This document shows positions 39,953 to 48,318 of a stretch of 64,000 nt of DNA, piece after piece. The stretch covers positions 186,001 through 250,000 of the forward strand of contig CBDATG010000002.1 in assembly GCA_965200145.1 (NCBI GenBank). Direction: 5' to 3'. The notes beneath the pieces were generated by a model. That model was not told where the DNA came from. It ran no database searches and saw only the letters and a list, made by a program, of their open reading frames with translations. Each line of letters opens with the position of its first letter. The stretch's first letter is position 1. The translations under genes and the position numbers were made by a program. The DNA comes from CBDATG01 sp965200145 (GTDB lineage: Bacteria > Chloroflexota > Dehalococcoidia > Lucifugimonadales > Lucifugimonadaceae).

Positions 39953-41725
39953 ATGGATTTCCAGCAGATAGACAAACAGTTGTCAACGGACGAATCGGGT
40001 CGACCGAATCTGATTGACTACGCGAGTCAATGCGCCGACTTTGATTGGTGGCGTGACGGGTTTGAACGCATGGACTGGTTACCAAGCGGGGGGTTGAATA
40101 ACGCATACGAAGCGGTTGACCGTCACGTTGTGCATGGTCACGGCGACAAGCTTGCGATGATCTGGGTGGGAAAGAATCACAGCGAAGAATCGCCCGAAGA
40201 GGAACGCTACACCTACTCTGATTTCAAGCGCCTCTCCGATCAGTTCGGTGCTGCAATACGACGACTAGGCATGAAGCGCGGCGATCGGGTCTTCATCTAC
40301 CTTGACCGCGTGCCGGAGCTCTACTTCGCGGCAATGGGCGTACTGAAGGCAGGCGGCGTAATCGCACCGCTGTTCTCCGCGTTCGGTCCAGACCCAGTCC
40401 GAGACAGGATGCTCGACGCGGGCGCGTCGTACCTGCTGACGAGCCCTGAGTTGCGGCAGAAGATAGCGGAGATATTGCCAGATATCGAGACACTGCGTGA
40501 GGTGATCATCGTTGACAAGAACGGCAGGTCTGGACTACCAAAGATTGAAGGCGACCTTGAATACGACGATGTGATGCGGTCCGCCAGCGACGATGAGTTT
40601 CAGATCGAGGACACGTCCCAATATGACTTCTCCATCATGCACTACACCTCGGGTTCCACAGGCAAACCCAAGGGCGTGTTGCATCGCCATCAGGCCGTCG
40701 TGCAGCAGTGGCTGACAGGCCACTGGGCATTGGACCTGAAGTTCGATGATGTCTACTTTTGCACGGCGGATCCTGGTTGGGTGACTGGCACTTCTTACGG
40801 CATGATGGCGCCTTGGACCAACGGAGTAACGCAGCTCATCTACGAAGGCGGCTTCAGCGCTTCTGCTTGGTACAAGCTGATCCAGGATTACAAAGTCACT
40901 GTTTGGTACACGGCTCCCACGGCGGTCAGGTTGCTGATGCGCGCCGGCGGCGAGGTGGTTGAGCAGTTTGATCTGTCTTCGCTGCGTTTCATAGGATCGG
41001 TCGGCGAACCGCTGAATCCGGAAGCCGTCGTCTGGGGAAACGAGCATTACAAGATGGCGATTCACGACAACTGGTGGCAGACCGAGACTGGGGCGATAAT
41101 GTGTGCGAACTTCGCATCGATGCCAGTCAGGCCGGGATCAATGGGCAGGCCATTCCCGGGCATCACGATGGGCGTGCTTGATGATCGCTATGAACAGCTG
41201 CCAATCGGCGAGCCTGGCATCCTGGCGGTGCGACCGGGTTGGCCGTCTATGATGTACGCATATTGGCAGCAGGACGAGATGTACAACAGCCGCTTCAAGA
41301 AAGGCTGGTACATCACGGGCGACCAGGCAAGCGTCGACGACGATGGCTACTTTTGGTTCCAAGGTCGCGCGGACGATGTCATAAACACCGCCGGGCACCT
41401 GGTAGGTCCGTTTGAGGTTGAGTCGGCTTTAATTGAGCATCCTGCCGTCGCCGAGGCCGGTGTGATAGGTAAACCGGACCCGATTGCGATGGAGGTAGTC
41501 AAGGCATTTGTGACGCTGACGCCAGGTCACGATCCCACAGATTCTTTGCGCCGTGACCTTATGCGATTCAGCCGCGAGAGGTTGTCAGCAGGCGTCGCAC
41601 CGCGGGAGATCGACTTCATCGACACCATGCCCAAGACTCGCTCCGGGAAGATAATGCGACGCTTGCTAAAGGCACGAGAGCTAGGCCTCCCAGAGGGCGA
41701 TACGTCAACATTGGAAGATGACTAG
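39953..41725 (+). CDS. Acetyl/acyl-CoA synthetase (AMP-forming)
   Basis: ANL-superfamily ligase activating acetate or a short carboxylate to its CoA thioester through an acyl-AMP. The 590 residues show YTSGSTGKPKGVLHRH (P-loop), CTADPGWVTGTSYG, DNWWQTETG (A5), GRADDVINTAGHLVGPFEVE, and the C-terminal PKTRSGKIMRR with the regulatory/catalytic lysine. These motifs are those of AcsA-type acetate-CoA ligases, though propionate or another short acid cannot be excluded. It is divergent from rplI across 184 bases. GGAGACG lies just before the ATG. Confidence 0.88.
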   Translation: MDFQQIDKQLSTDESGRPNLIDYASQCADFDWWRDGFERMDWLPSGGLNNAYEAVDRHVVHGHGDKLAMIWVGKNHSEESPEEERYTYSDFKRLSDQFGAAIRRLGMKRGDRVFIYLDRVPELYFAAMGVLKAGGVIAPLFSAFGPDPVRDRMLDAGASYLLTSPELRQKIAEILPDIETLREVIIVDKNGRSGLPKIEGDLEYDDVMRSASDDEFQIEDTSQYDFSIMHYTSGSTGKPKGVLHRHQAVVQQWLTGHWALDLKFDDVYFCTADPGWVTGTSYGMMAPWTNGVTQLIYEGGFSASAWYKLIQDYKVTVWYTAPTAVRLLMRAGGEVVEQFDLSSLRFIGSVGEPLNPEAVVWGNEHYKMAIHDNWWQTETGAIMCANFASMPVRPGSMGRPFPGITMGVLDDRYEQLPIGEPGILAVRPGWPSMMYAYWQQDEMYNSRFKKGWYITGDQASVDDDGYFWFQGRADDVINTAGHLVGPFEVESALIEHPAVAEAGVIGKPDPIAMEVVKAFVTLTPGHDPTDSLRRDLMRFSRERLSAGVAPREIDFIDTMPKTRSGKIMRRLLKARELGLPEGDTSTLEDD

Positions 41726-41843
41726 CCGCTAGTGGTGATTCCAGATTGTTTCTTGGCTGGTAACGGGACATCGCTGTGCCTCGTCTCGCCGCTGAGAAAC
41801 ATCGGGTTGAACGCGGTGGCTTGATTAATTCGCGGATGTGCGT

Positions 41844-41872
41844 TTGCGCGCGATTTTCTGGTAATCTATAGT
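41844..41872 (+). promoter_or_regulatory. Promoter upstream of the spondin-domain gene
   Basis: TTGCGC (41844-41849), exactly 17 bases, then TATAGT (41867-41872): the best sigma-70-type promoter in the window. A GCATG...CATGC inverted repeat starts about 10 bases downstream and could be an operator (weak). It lies in the 242-base gap after the acyl-CoA synthetase; nothing else is seen there. Confidence 0.55.
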
Positions 41873-41967
41873 GATACTTGCATGCGCGAGAGTCATGCTT
41901 ACATAGGAGCCGCTGAGTTGATGTAGTAGCGCGATCCGCCCGTCAACCCACACAAGCGAGGTGCATC

Positions 41968-43404
41968 TTGTTGTTAAGAGGAGCGTTTATCGCACTGGTA
42001 GCCGCCGTAATTGTCGGTGTGATGCCGCAGTTGTTCGGCCAGACTGCGAGTGCCGATGGGCATGTCAGCCCCTTGCAGGTCACGGTGCGGAACATCACGT
42101 CAGGACAACCCCTCACTCCAGCGGTTGTAGTCGTACACGATGCCGATGCCGTCATTCTCCCATCAAGCGCGGAGCGTCTTGCAGGACTGGAGGAGTTAGC
42201 GGAGTCCGGTTCAAACACCGAACTGATCGCCACCTTTAACGACCGCGATGGAGTGAAGTCAGTCTCCAGATTCGGCGGCATCATCGCACCATATTCTGGT
42301 GCGTCAATCCAGAACGTCCTCGCGTCGCCTGGCGATTACATTACCGTAATCGGAATGCTTGCATGCACGAACGACGCGATTGCAGTGGGCACCGTGATAG
42401 TGCCGGACGATGAGGACCTGCCAGCAATCGGCGCGGGCAGAGTGCTCGATGCAGGAACGGAGGACAACTCCGAGTCCGAAGACGATGTCCCATGTCTAGG
42501 CGGCACTGGCGTTTCAGCGGCCGACACTGCTGATGGCGAGGGACAGATCGCACCGCACCCGGGAATCGCAGAAACTGGCGACCTGTCCGAGACTCACGGC
42601 TGGTCAGGGACGGCGATACAGATCACGATCGACTCTCGAGGTAGCACTGTGCTAGCGACGGCGGAAACCAACATCAACGTTCTCAACATGACTTTCGGCC
42701 AACCTTTAACCGCGCCGTTGATCATTGTCCACGACCCGGCAGTTAATCCGTTTGAGTACACAAGGCCGTCGGAGCTCCCCGGTATCGGCGACTTCGCCGA
42801 AGGCGGGCTTGCCACGACTCTGATCCCAACTCTGCTTGCAACGCCTGGCATCGTTGACGTGGTGCAGGTGCCGGGACCCGGTCAGGGTGGCGTGATACTG
42901 CCGCAAGGTGCAATCTCAGCGCCAGCGACAGTCTTGGACGGTTCACACATATCTATAGCCGGTATGTTCGCCTGCACCAACGACGCCTACGTCGTAGCTC
43001 GCGTCCCAGTCAACGTAGTCGATGGCAAAGTGCAGTTGGCGCGAGCGATCGGCGAAGTCTTTGACGCTGGTTCTGAGAACAACGACGAAACTACAGCGAC
43101 CGTCCCGTGCCTTGGCATGGTGGCTGCTGCGCTGTCGGCTGGCGATGGCGAAGGTAGCAAGTCGGCACATCCCGGCATTACCGGCGACGCGGACCTTGAT
43201 CTGAATGTGCACTCGTGGCACTCCGATGGCACTATCGCGGTGTCCGTTGGTGGCGACCCGTTGCCGCCGCAGAAACTGCCGAGCGTCGGCGGATACTCAC
43301 CGACAGGTCTGTCGCTCCTGTTCGCAAGTATCGCAGGGCTCGCACTGCTGCTACTCGGCGCACCAGCTATCTCCCGAGCGGTAAAGGGCAGGTCGCAGTC
43401 GTAA
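41968..43404 (+). CDS. Secreted, membrane-anchored protein with two spondin N-like domains
   Basis: Exported protein of 478 residues. It has an N-terminal signal peptide (RGAFIALVAAVIVGVMPQLFG, likely cleaved after ASA near residue 29) and two similar domains of about 150-160 residues. Both begin with VRNIT/LNMT-x-GQPLT and both contain GxxIxIxGMxACTNDA, matching the spondin_N pattern. A C-terminal LPSVGGYSPTG motif, a 20-residue hydrophobic span and a basic tail follow, a sortase-like or simple anchor layout. Spondin-like domains mediate adhesion in eukaryotes; the bacterial function is unknown. The start is TTG after GAGGTG. A strong hairpin/terminator pair follows the gene. Confidence 0.78.
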   Translation: MLLRGAFIALVAAVIVGVMPQLFGQTASADGHVSPLQVTVRNITSGQPLTPAVVVVHDADAVILPSSAERLAGLEELAESGSNTELIATFNDRDGVKSVSRFGGIIAPYSGASIQNVLASPGDYITVIGMLACTNDAIAVGTVIVPDDEDLPAIGAGRVLDAGTEDNSESEDDVPCLGGTGVSAADTADGEGQIAPHPGIAETGDLSETHGWSGTAIQITIDSRGSTVLATAETNINVLNMTFGQPLTAPLIIVHDPAVNPFEYTRPSELPGIGDFAEGGLATTLIPTLLATPGIVDVVQVPGPGQGGVILPQGAISAPATVLDGSHISIAGMFACTNDAYVVARVPVNVVDGKVQLARAIGEVFDAGSENNDETTATVPCLGMVAAALSAGDGEGSKSAHPGITGDADLDLNVHSWHSDGTIAVSVGGDPLPPQKLPSVGGYSPTGLSLLFASIAGLALLLLGAPAISRAVKGRSQS

Positions 43405-43414
43405 ATCATAGGTT

Positions 43415-43444
43415 GGTTACGCAGGACGACGCGCCTGCGTAACC
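43415..43444 (+). terminator. Perfect 11-bp hairpin after the spondin-domain gene
   Basis: GGTTACGCAGG pairs with CCTGCGTAACC around an 8-base loop, 11 bases after the stop codon. No T run directly follows, so it may act with the next hairpin. Confidence 0.6.
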
Positions 43445-43456
43445 ACGCCAAAGTCA

Positions 43457-43507
43457 CCGCCCTAGGAAACGCCGGGACCGGCGAGGCCTAGGGCGGATTG
43501 CTTTTTC
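43457..43507 (+). terminator. Rho-independent terminator
   Basis: CCGCCCTAGG (43457-43466) pairs with CCTAGGGCGG (43487-43496), with an inner GCCGG/CCGGC stem. A T run (ATTGCTTTTT) follows, which is the canonical intrinsic-terminator shape for the plus strand. It also separates the convergent minus-strand gene at 43559. Confidence 0.75.
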
Positions 43508-43558
43508 CGCCAATCACTCCCCGCTCGCCGGTGCGAAGTTCTGTTCGGATGCCGAGTT

Positions 43559-44137
43559 TCACTCGCCGAACGTTAACCACCTGACCGCCGACTCGAACTC
43601 AGCAGGGCACGACACTGCCGCGTTGTCGCCACAATTTTCAAGTTCAACCAGTACGCACATCCCTCCGATGGCCGCACGCGCTTCTACCGCTTCAGTGTGG
43701 GTAGCGACCGTGCTTTGACGCCCTCTCACAATCGCCGCTCTCACATAACCTGCGCCGGCCGGTAACTCACGCCCTGTGAGTCGGAAGTCAATCAATACTG
43801 ACATCGGTATCGCACCGGGTGCGACCGCCTGCGCACTTAAAGCAATGATGCCCGCATCAGCACCGTAGGCACACACCACGGTCGGCTCTCCGATGCTCCA
43901 AATGGCCTGTAGGAGTTGGTTGGCCGTTGGATTGCAACACAAGGTAACTCGCCAACGAGGGGCAGCGTACTCGGCGAACGCATCCCAGATTTCCTCAATG
44001 TCGTCGCAAGTGACAAGCAACAGCGGGGGTGTGTCCCTTGAGTCAGTCCCTGTCGGCTGATCTGGGCCGTCGGGTGACCACCGCGTGACGGACAGGATCG
44101 AGCCGTCAGCTAGCGGTAGTTCTGTCCGTGTTCGCAT
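43559..44137 (-). CDS. Hypothetical protein, possible degenerate alpha/beta hydrolase
   Basis: A 192-residue soluble protein of unknown function. The pattern of a strand PPLLLVTCDD, a helix, a strand RWRVTLCCNP, then TVVCAYGADAGIIALSAQAV resembles the core of an alpha/beta hydrolase where the nucleophile elbow GxSxG would fall, but the serine is absent (Y-G-A-D-A). If so, it is a non-catalytic relative. The frame extends upstream to 44236; the ATG at 44137 is preferred because the extra residues are basic and overlap the promoter region of the divergent gene. No close family recognised. Confidence 0.5.
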   Translation of the reverse strand: MRTRTELPLADGSILSVTRWSPDGPDQPTGTDSRDTPPLLLVTCDDIEEIWDAFAEYAAPRWRVTLCCNPTANQLLQAIWSIGEPTVVCAYGADAGIIALSAQAVAPGAIPMSVLIDFRLTGRELPAGAGYVRAAIVRGRQSTVATHTEAVEARAAIGGMCVLVELENCGDNAAVSCPAEFESAVRWLTFGE

Positions 44138-44199
44138 CTGGCGCGGGTAGAGATAGACAGGACGGAATCTGGACAACGCACGACGCACAACTTCACGCG

Positions 44200-44227
44200 T
44201 TGGAATCCGCCGTTCGCGAATTAGAAT
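44200..44227 (+). promoter_or_regulatory. Promoter of the SelA-like gene
   Basis: TTGGAA (44200-44205), a 16-base spacer and TAGAAT (44222-44227), 89 bases before the ATG of the SelA-like gene. Confidence 0.4.
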
Positions 44228-44315
44228 ACAAACCACATTTAACCGTAGGCGAGCCCACCAGCATGCTCACATCGCAGAACGGTCTGGTGGCGAGGTCCAA
44301 GGAAGGACGTGAAAC

Positions 44316-45464
44316 ATGGTTGCATCAAACTGGGGCGCTATCTACAAGGAGCTCGGTGCGCGGCCGGTCGTCAACGCCACTGGCAGCGTCACACTACTGG
44401 GAGGTTCCACGCCGTTGCCAGAGGTGAAAGAGGCGATGGCAGCAGCCGATGGCGCTTACATCCCACTCATCGAGCTGGAGCAAGCGGTAGGGGACAGAGT
44501 AGCGGAGCTGGTCGGCGTTCCAGCCGCCTACATCACATCCGGAGCCGGCTCGGCATTGACACTGGCAACCGCGGCCTACATGGCAGGAGCGGACGACGAC
44601 CTGATACAGCAGCTACCCGATACCACGGGAATGAAAGACGAGATCGTAATTCAACGCCGCCAGCGCTACTGGTACGACCGCTGCTTGGAGCTGGCAGGCG
44701 CAAAGTTGGTGGATGCGGGCGATGACGAAGGCACGACAGCGGACGACATCCGCGCCGCAATCACGGACCAGACTTGCGCCATACATGTCCCGATGATGGA
44801 GCAGACACCGACCGACCCGAATGTCGTCCCGTTGGAGGAAGTCATTGAGATTGGGAAGGATGCCGGTGTCTACATCTCTGTGGATGCTGCCGGCCAGATC
44901 TACCCGCTTGAGAACTTCGGCAAGTATGTCCGCATGGGCGCAGACTTCCAGTGCGTCGCGGCGAAGTACATGGGCGCACCGCAATCTACAGGCCTCGCGC
45001 TTGGCACCGAAGAGATTATCGACGCGATCAGCCGACACTCCTTCGTGGGATACGAATCGCGACGCATCCGCGGAGTTGGACGTCCCCACAAGGTTGACCG
45101 TCAGGAGATGATGGGAGCGTTGGCGGCGGTAGAGCGTTGGTTCAGGATCGATCACGAGGATCGGTTGGCGCAAGCCGAACAGGAAAGCATGGCGATCATC
45201 AACGAGCTGCGCGATGTGCCTGGAGTCAACGCGAGCTTGATCGACAACATCGTTGCCCATCAACCCTTCGGAGTCACCGTAGGCGTGGACGCGGATGTCG
45301 TAGGCTTCGACAACGAGGCACTAGTGATGAAGCTACGCGAACTGGACCCGCCGATCTGGACTCGCACGATGGACAACGCGCCGTTGCAGCTGCATGTTTT
45401 CGGATTGAATCCCGGCGAGGCGGAACTCGTAGGCAAGTCGATAGCGCAGGTAGTGAGAGGTTAA
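44316..45464 (+). CDS. SelA-like PLP-dependent enzyme
   Basis: Fold-type I pyridoxal-phosphate protein of 382 residues in the SelA/DgaE (PF03841-like) family. Evidence: PVVNATGSVTLLGGS near the N-terminus (family NATGT..), YITSGAGSALTLA for the phosphate cup, Asp190 in SVDAAGQ, the PLP lysine Lys217 in CVAAKYMGAPQSTG, and GRPHKVDR. True selenocysteine synthases are about 460 aa with an N-terminal tRNA-binding domain, which is missing here. A metabolic enzyme such as an ammonia-lyase or aminotransferase is therefore more likely, despite the tRNA-Sec at 18.7 kb. It is followed 44 bases later by a DUF1932 dehydrogenase gene, suggesting a small catabolic operon. Confidence 0.75.
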   Translation: MVASNWGAIYKELGARPVVNATGSVTLLGGSTPLPEVKEAMAAADGAYIPLIELEQAVGDRVAELVGVPAAYITSGAGSALTLATAAYMAGADDDLIQQLPDTTGMKDEIVIQRRQRYWYDRCLELAGAKLVDAGDDEGTTADDIRAAITDQTCAIHVPMMEQTPTDPNVVPLEEVIEIGKDAGVYISVDAAGQIYPLENFGKYVRMGADFQCVAAKYMGAPQSTGLALGTEEIIDAISRHSFVGYESRRIRGVGRPHKVDRQEMMGALAAVERWFRIDHEDRLAQAEQESMAIINELRDVPGVNASLIDNIVAHQPFGVTVGVDADVVGFDNEALVMKLRELDPPIWTRTMDNAPLQLHVFGLNPGEAELVGKSIAQVVRG

Positions 45465-45508
45465 GAGCCTGCACTGATTCCGACCTGATAACAGTTCGGG
45501 ATACGACG

Positions 45509-46379
45509 ATGCAGATTCAGACTGTCGCGATTCTCAGCCCTGGCGACATGGGTTCGAACGTCGGTCGGGCATTGCGCGAGAACGGATTGGATGTCATCAC
45601 ATGCCTTGATGGCCGTAGCGCGCGTACGCGTGAACTATCCGAAGCGGCAGGGGTTGGTCGATGTAAGCCCTCTGTCCGCGATGTTGGATCGCGCCGACAT
45701 CGTGTTGTCGATACTGGTGCCGGAGCGTGCCGTCGAAGTGGCGCAGCAGGTCGCAGATTGGATCTGCGAGTCGGGCAAGCCGCTGGCGTTCGCCGATTGC
45801 AACCCCGTGGCTCCCGCGACGGCGTTGCAGATGGCAGAGATCGTAGACGGTGCAGGCGGAAGGTACATCGACGCGGGCATAATCGGCAGCCCGCCCGGCC
45901 GTGGCGAGCCGCCCAGGTTCTACGCCTCCGGTCCAAATGAAGAGATACTGGCGGAACTGGACGGCCGCGGCATCGCCGTGCCCACCATGGGTGGCGCGAA
46001 CGGCCGCGCATCGGCGATAAAGATGTGCTACGCATCGTTGAGCAAGGGCGCCATGTCGCTCTACACCAACGCTGTCGTTGCCGCGTGGAATCTTGGGATC
46101 TTTGACGAGTTCATCGCCGAGATGGAGTTCAGCCAGCAGTCTGTCCTGTCCAACATGCAGGGTGTTAACGGACTCGGCGCAAAGGCGTTCCGCTGGGTTG
46201 AGGAGATGGAGCAGATATCTGCAACTTTCGGAGCGGCAGGTGCAACACCGCTGATGCACAAGGGCGCGGCAGATACATACAAGATGATTGAGCAGTCGCC
46301 TATCGGGAACGAGCGGCCGGAGACGATAGACAAGACGCGTCCGTTGCGTGAAACGGTGCGATTATTGGTCGACGATTAA
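45509..46379 (+). CDS. NAD(P)-dependent 6PGDH-like oxidoreductase (DUF1932), frameshifted
   Basis: Beta-hydroxyacid-dehydrogenase-like protein: N-terminal Rossmann MQIQTVAILSPGDMGSNVGRALRENG starting at ATG 45509, continuing in the next frame as LVDVSPLSAMLDRADIVLSI, then a C-terminal DUF1932 domain (GANGRASAIKMCYASLSKGAMSLY). The break is at a GGGG run (45650-45653); dropping one G gives A-G-L-V-D-V and a single frame of 289 residues. The span is 3n+1. It probably reduces or oxidises a sugar acid or beta-hydroxyacid in one operon with the SelA-like gene; the substrate is unknown. Confidence 0.8.
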
Positions 46380-46382
46380 TAG

Positions 46383-46417
46383 GTCGCGGCAAAAGCCGGC
46401 AAGGTCGTAACCGCGAC
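46383..46417. repeat. Inverted repeat between convergent genes
   Basis: GTCGCGG (46383-46389) and CCGCGAC (46411-46417) flank a 21-base loop in the 57-base gap between the DUF1932 and Mrp genes. This is a possible bidirectional terminator, but there is no T run. Confidence 0.3.
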
Positions 46418-46436
46418 AGGTTGCGCGGCCGATTGT

Positions 46437-47249
46437 CTACTGCGGTGGCAATCGGCGCGTTATTCCCATTGCCACTGACTCGAACTCGGCCTCTATCTCC
46501 GGGTTCGTTAGCACGGGCGGCCGCTCGGCATCCAGATAGTCCTGTGCAAGGGTGATCGATCCGAGGTATGGCACTCCCACCTCGCCGGCCATATCCTCGG
46601 CCGCACCAGCGCCGAACATGCCATTGGACATGTTCTCTACTACGCCCAAGACGTTCAAGTTCATCTTGCGAATCATGTTTATCGAACGCTTGGCATCCAG
46701 TGCCGCCAGCTCCTGCGGCGTGCTGACTATAACAAACCCGTCGACGTTGAGAACCTGCATCACGGTCAGAGGAGCGTCGGATGTGCCAGGCGGCAGGTCG
46801 ATAACCATGTAGTCAGGTCCGCCCCAGTCTGTCATCTGCAAGAACTGGTTGATGGCGTTATGAATCATCGGACCGCGCCAGATAATCGCCTCATCCTCGT
46901 TCTCTTGGAAGAACGCCATAGACATCACCTTTACGCCATGGCGCTCGGCGGGGATCATCATCCCATCGCGTTCTACCGGTCCCTCGGACATGCGAATCAC
47001 GCGCGTAACATTCGGGCAATCGATGTCACAGTCAAAGAGCACGGTAGATAGCCCAGACTGCGCCAACGTCACTGCCAGATTGACCGCTACGGTGGTTTTC
47101 CCGACTCCGCCCTTGCCGCTGTAAACTCCGATCCGATTACCGATGGACTTCAGCGAATCGGCGATCCGTTTTCGCTCTTGGAACTGCCGCCGCGCCTGCG
47201 CAAGACGCGCCTCCTCGGCAGGTGTCGTCTTGCGCGGGGTATCAGCCAT
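46437..47249 (-). CDS. Mrp/ApbC-type P-loop ATPase, without the usual CxxC
   Basis: Scaffold/carrier ATPase of the Mrp/NBP35 family for Fe-S cluster delivery, 270 residues. It has the deviant Walker A VYSGKGGVGKTTVAVN, LFDCDIDCPN, IDLPPGTSD and VENMSNGMF. The family's C-terminal CPxC, which binds the bridging cluster, is missing (the segment reads GAGAAEDMAGE), and the N-terminal MIP18/DUF59 domain that many Mrp proteins carry is a separate gene just upstream (57-base gap). It may be an Mrp variant that holds no cluster itself, or a MinD-like relative. Confidence 0.8.
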   Translation of the reverse strand: MADTPRKTTPAEEARLAQARRQFQERKRIADSLKSIGNRIGVYSGKGGVGKTTVAVNLAVTLAQSGLSTVLFDCDIDCPNVTRVIRMSEGPVERDGMMIPAERHGVKVMSMAFFQENEDEAIIWRGPMIHNAINQFLQMTDWGGPDYMVIDLPPGTSDAPLTVMQVLNVDGFVIVSTPQELAALDAKRSINMIRKMNLNVLGVVENMSNGMFGAGAAEDMAGEVGVPYLGSITLAQDYLDAERPPVLTNPEIEAEFESVAMGITRRLPPQ

Positions 47250-47306
47250 CGTGTGGCGAGGTGGGATTGCGACTATCGCCCAAAGATGGAGGAGATTGGA
47301 CCGGAC

Positions 47307-47624
47307 CTAGTCGATGCCAAGTAACCGCTTGCCATCCTCGGTAATCAAGTCGGGATTCCAAGGCGGGTCAAACACCAACTCAACCTCAACGTCCTCAACA
47401 CTCTCTATCTCCGCGATGCGCCACTCAGCCTGTTGCGCGATGTACGGCCCCATGCCGCAACCCTGTGCCGTCAACGTCATCTCAACATAAACCTCGTTGT
47501 CCTCAACGTCAACGTTGTAGATCAGCCCGAGGTCAACCACATTGACAGGTATCTCTGGATCGTAGACATCCTTCAGGGCTTCGTAAACATCCTCTTTGGT
47601 GACATCAGTAAGGACTTGCGGCAT
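47307..47624 (-). CDS. MIP18/DUF59 family metal-sulfur cluster assembly factor
   Basis: A 105-residue member of the PaaD/SufT-like MIP18 family: EALKDVYDPEIPVNVVDLGLIY, VEMTLTAQGCGMGPYIAQQAEW (with the conserved cysteine) and VFDPPWNPDLITEDGKR, close to the full family profile. It assists late Fe-S cluster assembly. It is transcribed immediately before the Mrp-like ATPase gene, so the two halves of a normally fused Mrp system are encoded as neighbours. Small enough to be only the domain, with no extension. Confidence 0.9.
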   Translation of the reverse strand: MPQVLTDVTKEDVYEALKDVYDPEIPVNVVDLGLIYNVDVEDNEVYVEMTLTAQGCGMGPYIAQQAEWRIAEIESVEDVEVELVFDPPWNPDLITEDGKRLLGID

Positions 47625-47702
47625 GGGTAACGGACTCCGGCTAGTGGATCAGGCTTGCGTAACAGTCTAACAGAGCGGGACGGGGATGGTTCATGCGCGC
47701 GG

Positions 47703-47711
47703 TGATAGGAT
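47703..47711 (+). promoter_or_regulatory. Extended -10 element for the small protein at 47773
   Basis: TG-A-TAGGAT, identical to the element before nuoE, 62 bases ahead of the ATG. Inferred. Confidence 0.35.
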
Positions 47712-47772
47712 AGCGGCAAGAGATTCCGCGCTTGCCGAGTCAGCAGTGACACGCAGAGAGGGGCGTTGCACG

Positions 47773-47970
47773 ATGAACGAGCCAGACAAATTCAGATACA
47801 GAGTGAAAATTGACGGGGTGGAAGTTGTGACCGATCGTTCCTTTACAAAGGAAGAGGTCCTGGACATCCACCGCGTCACGATGAGAATCGCACAGATTGC
47901 AGTGGGCGACCAAACCCAGGTGAAACCGGGCAGGCTAGTGGAGCACCGCAACAGCGGAGTTGTCGCGTAA
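47773..47970 (+). CDS. Small conserved-looking hypothetical protein (65 aa)
   Basis: Charged soluble peptide with the pattern KFRYRVKIDGVEVVTDRSFTKEEV, two short beta strands followed by a helix, no membrane span, no cysteines. The frame is open from 47686, but ATG 47773 is favoured because GAGAGGGG lies about 10 bases before it and the sequence from there is coherent. It is divergent from the MIP18 gene. I do not recognise a family; a real gene is likely from its codon pattern and start signals. Confidence 0.6.
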   Translation: MNEPDKFRYRVKIDGVEVVTDRSFTKEEVLDIHRVTMRIAQIAVGDQTQVKPGRLVEHRNSGVVA

Positions 47971-48318
47971 CCTTCCCAACGAGCTGTGAGTTGGCATCGA
48001 CCTGGGTAGGGGGCGTGCAAAGCTTCTAGAGAGGAAGCCAAGTGATAGAAACTCTGATGGGGGTCGCATGGATCGGAGGCTGAGACTTGAGGGGCTGGTT
48101 CTTGAAAGAAGTGGGAGCGTTCGTGCTAAGACTAGTGGAGTTGCTGGCGAGGTATGGAGGGCGAGCTGGGTGCGGCTCGGACTGCCATTCGCGTTACCGA
48201 CCAGGTACGTATGGTAGCTATCATTCGATCCGCTACAAGCTGGGAAAAGGCTGTCGATGGACAGTTTGTTCGATAGCCCGACCGTATCAGTGGACGCGGA
48301 TGACGATGTGTCGCTATA
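47971..48318. other. 348-base stretch without a recognisable gene
   Basis: Between the small protein and the C-terminal end of the first nuclease-like gene. Frames here give only short low-quality peptides. A weak GCTTC/GAAGC hairpin lies around 48020-48040. I see no tRNA, terminator or clear promoter. Confidence 0.5.

Noticed and set aside
44316..45464. Calling the gene selA (selenocysteine synthase)
   Set aside because: It lacks the N-terminal tRNA-binding domain and is 80 residues short; neighbourhood is metabolic.
47691..48041. 116-aa minus-strand frame opposite the small protein
   Set aside because: Antisense to the better-supported 65-aa gene with its own Shine-Dalgarno and promoter-like element.
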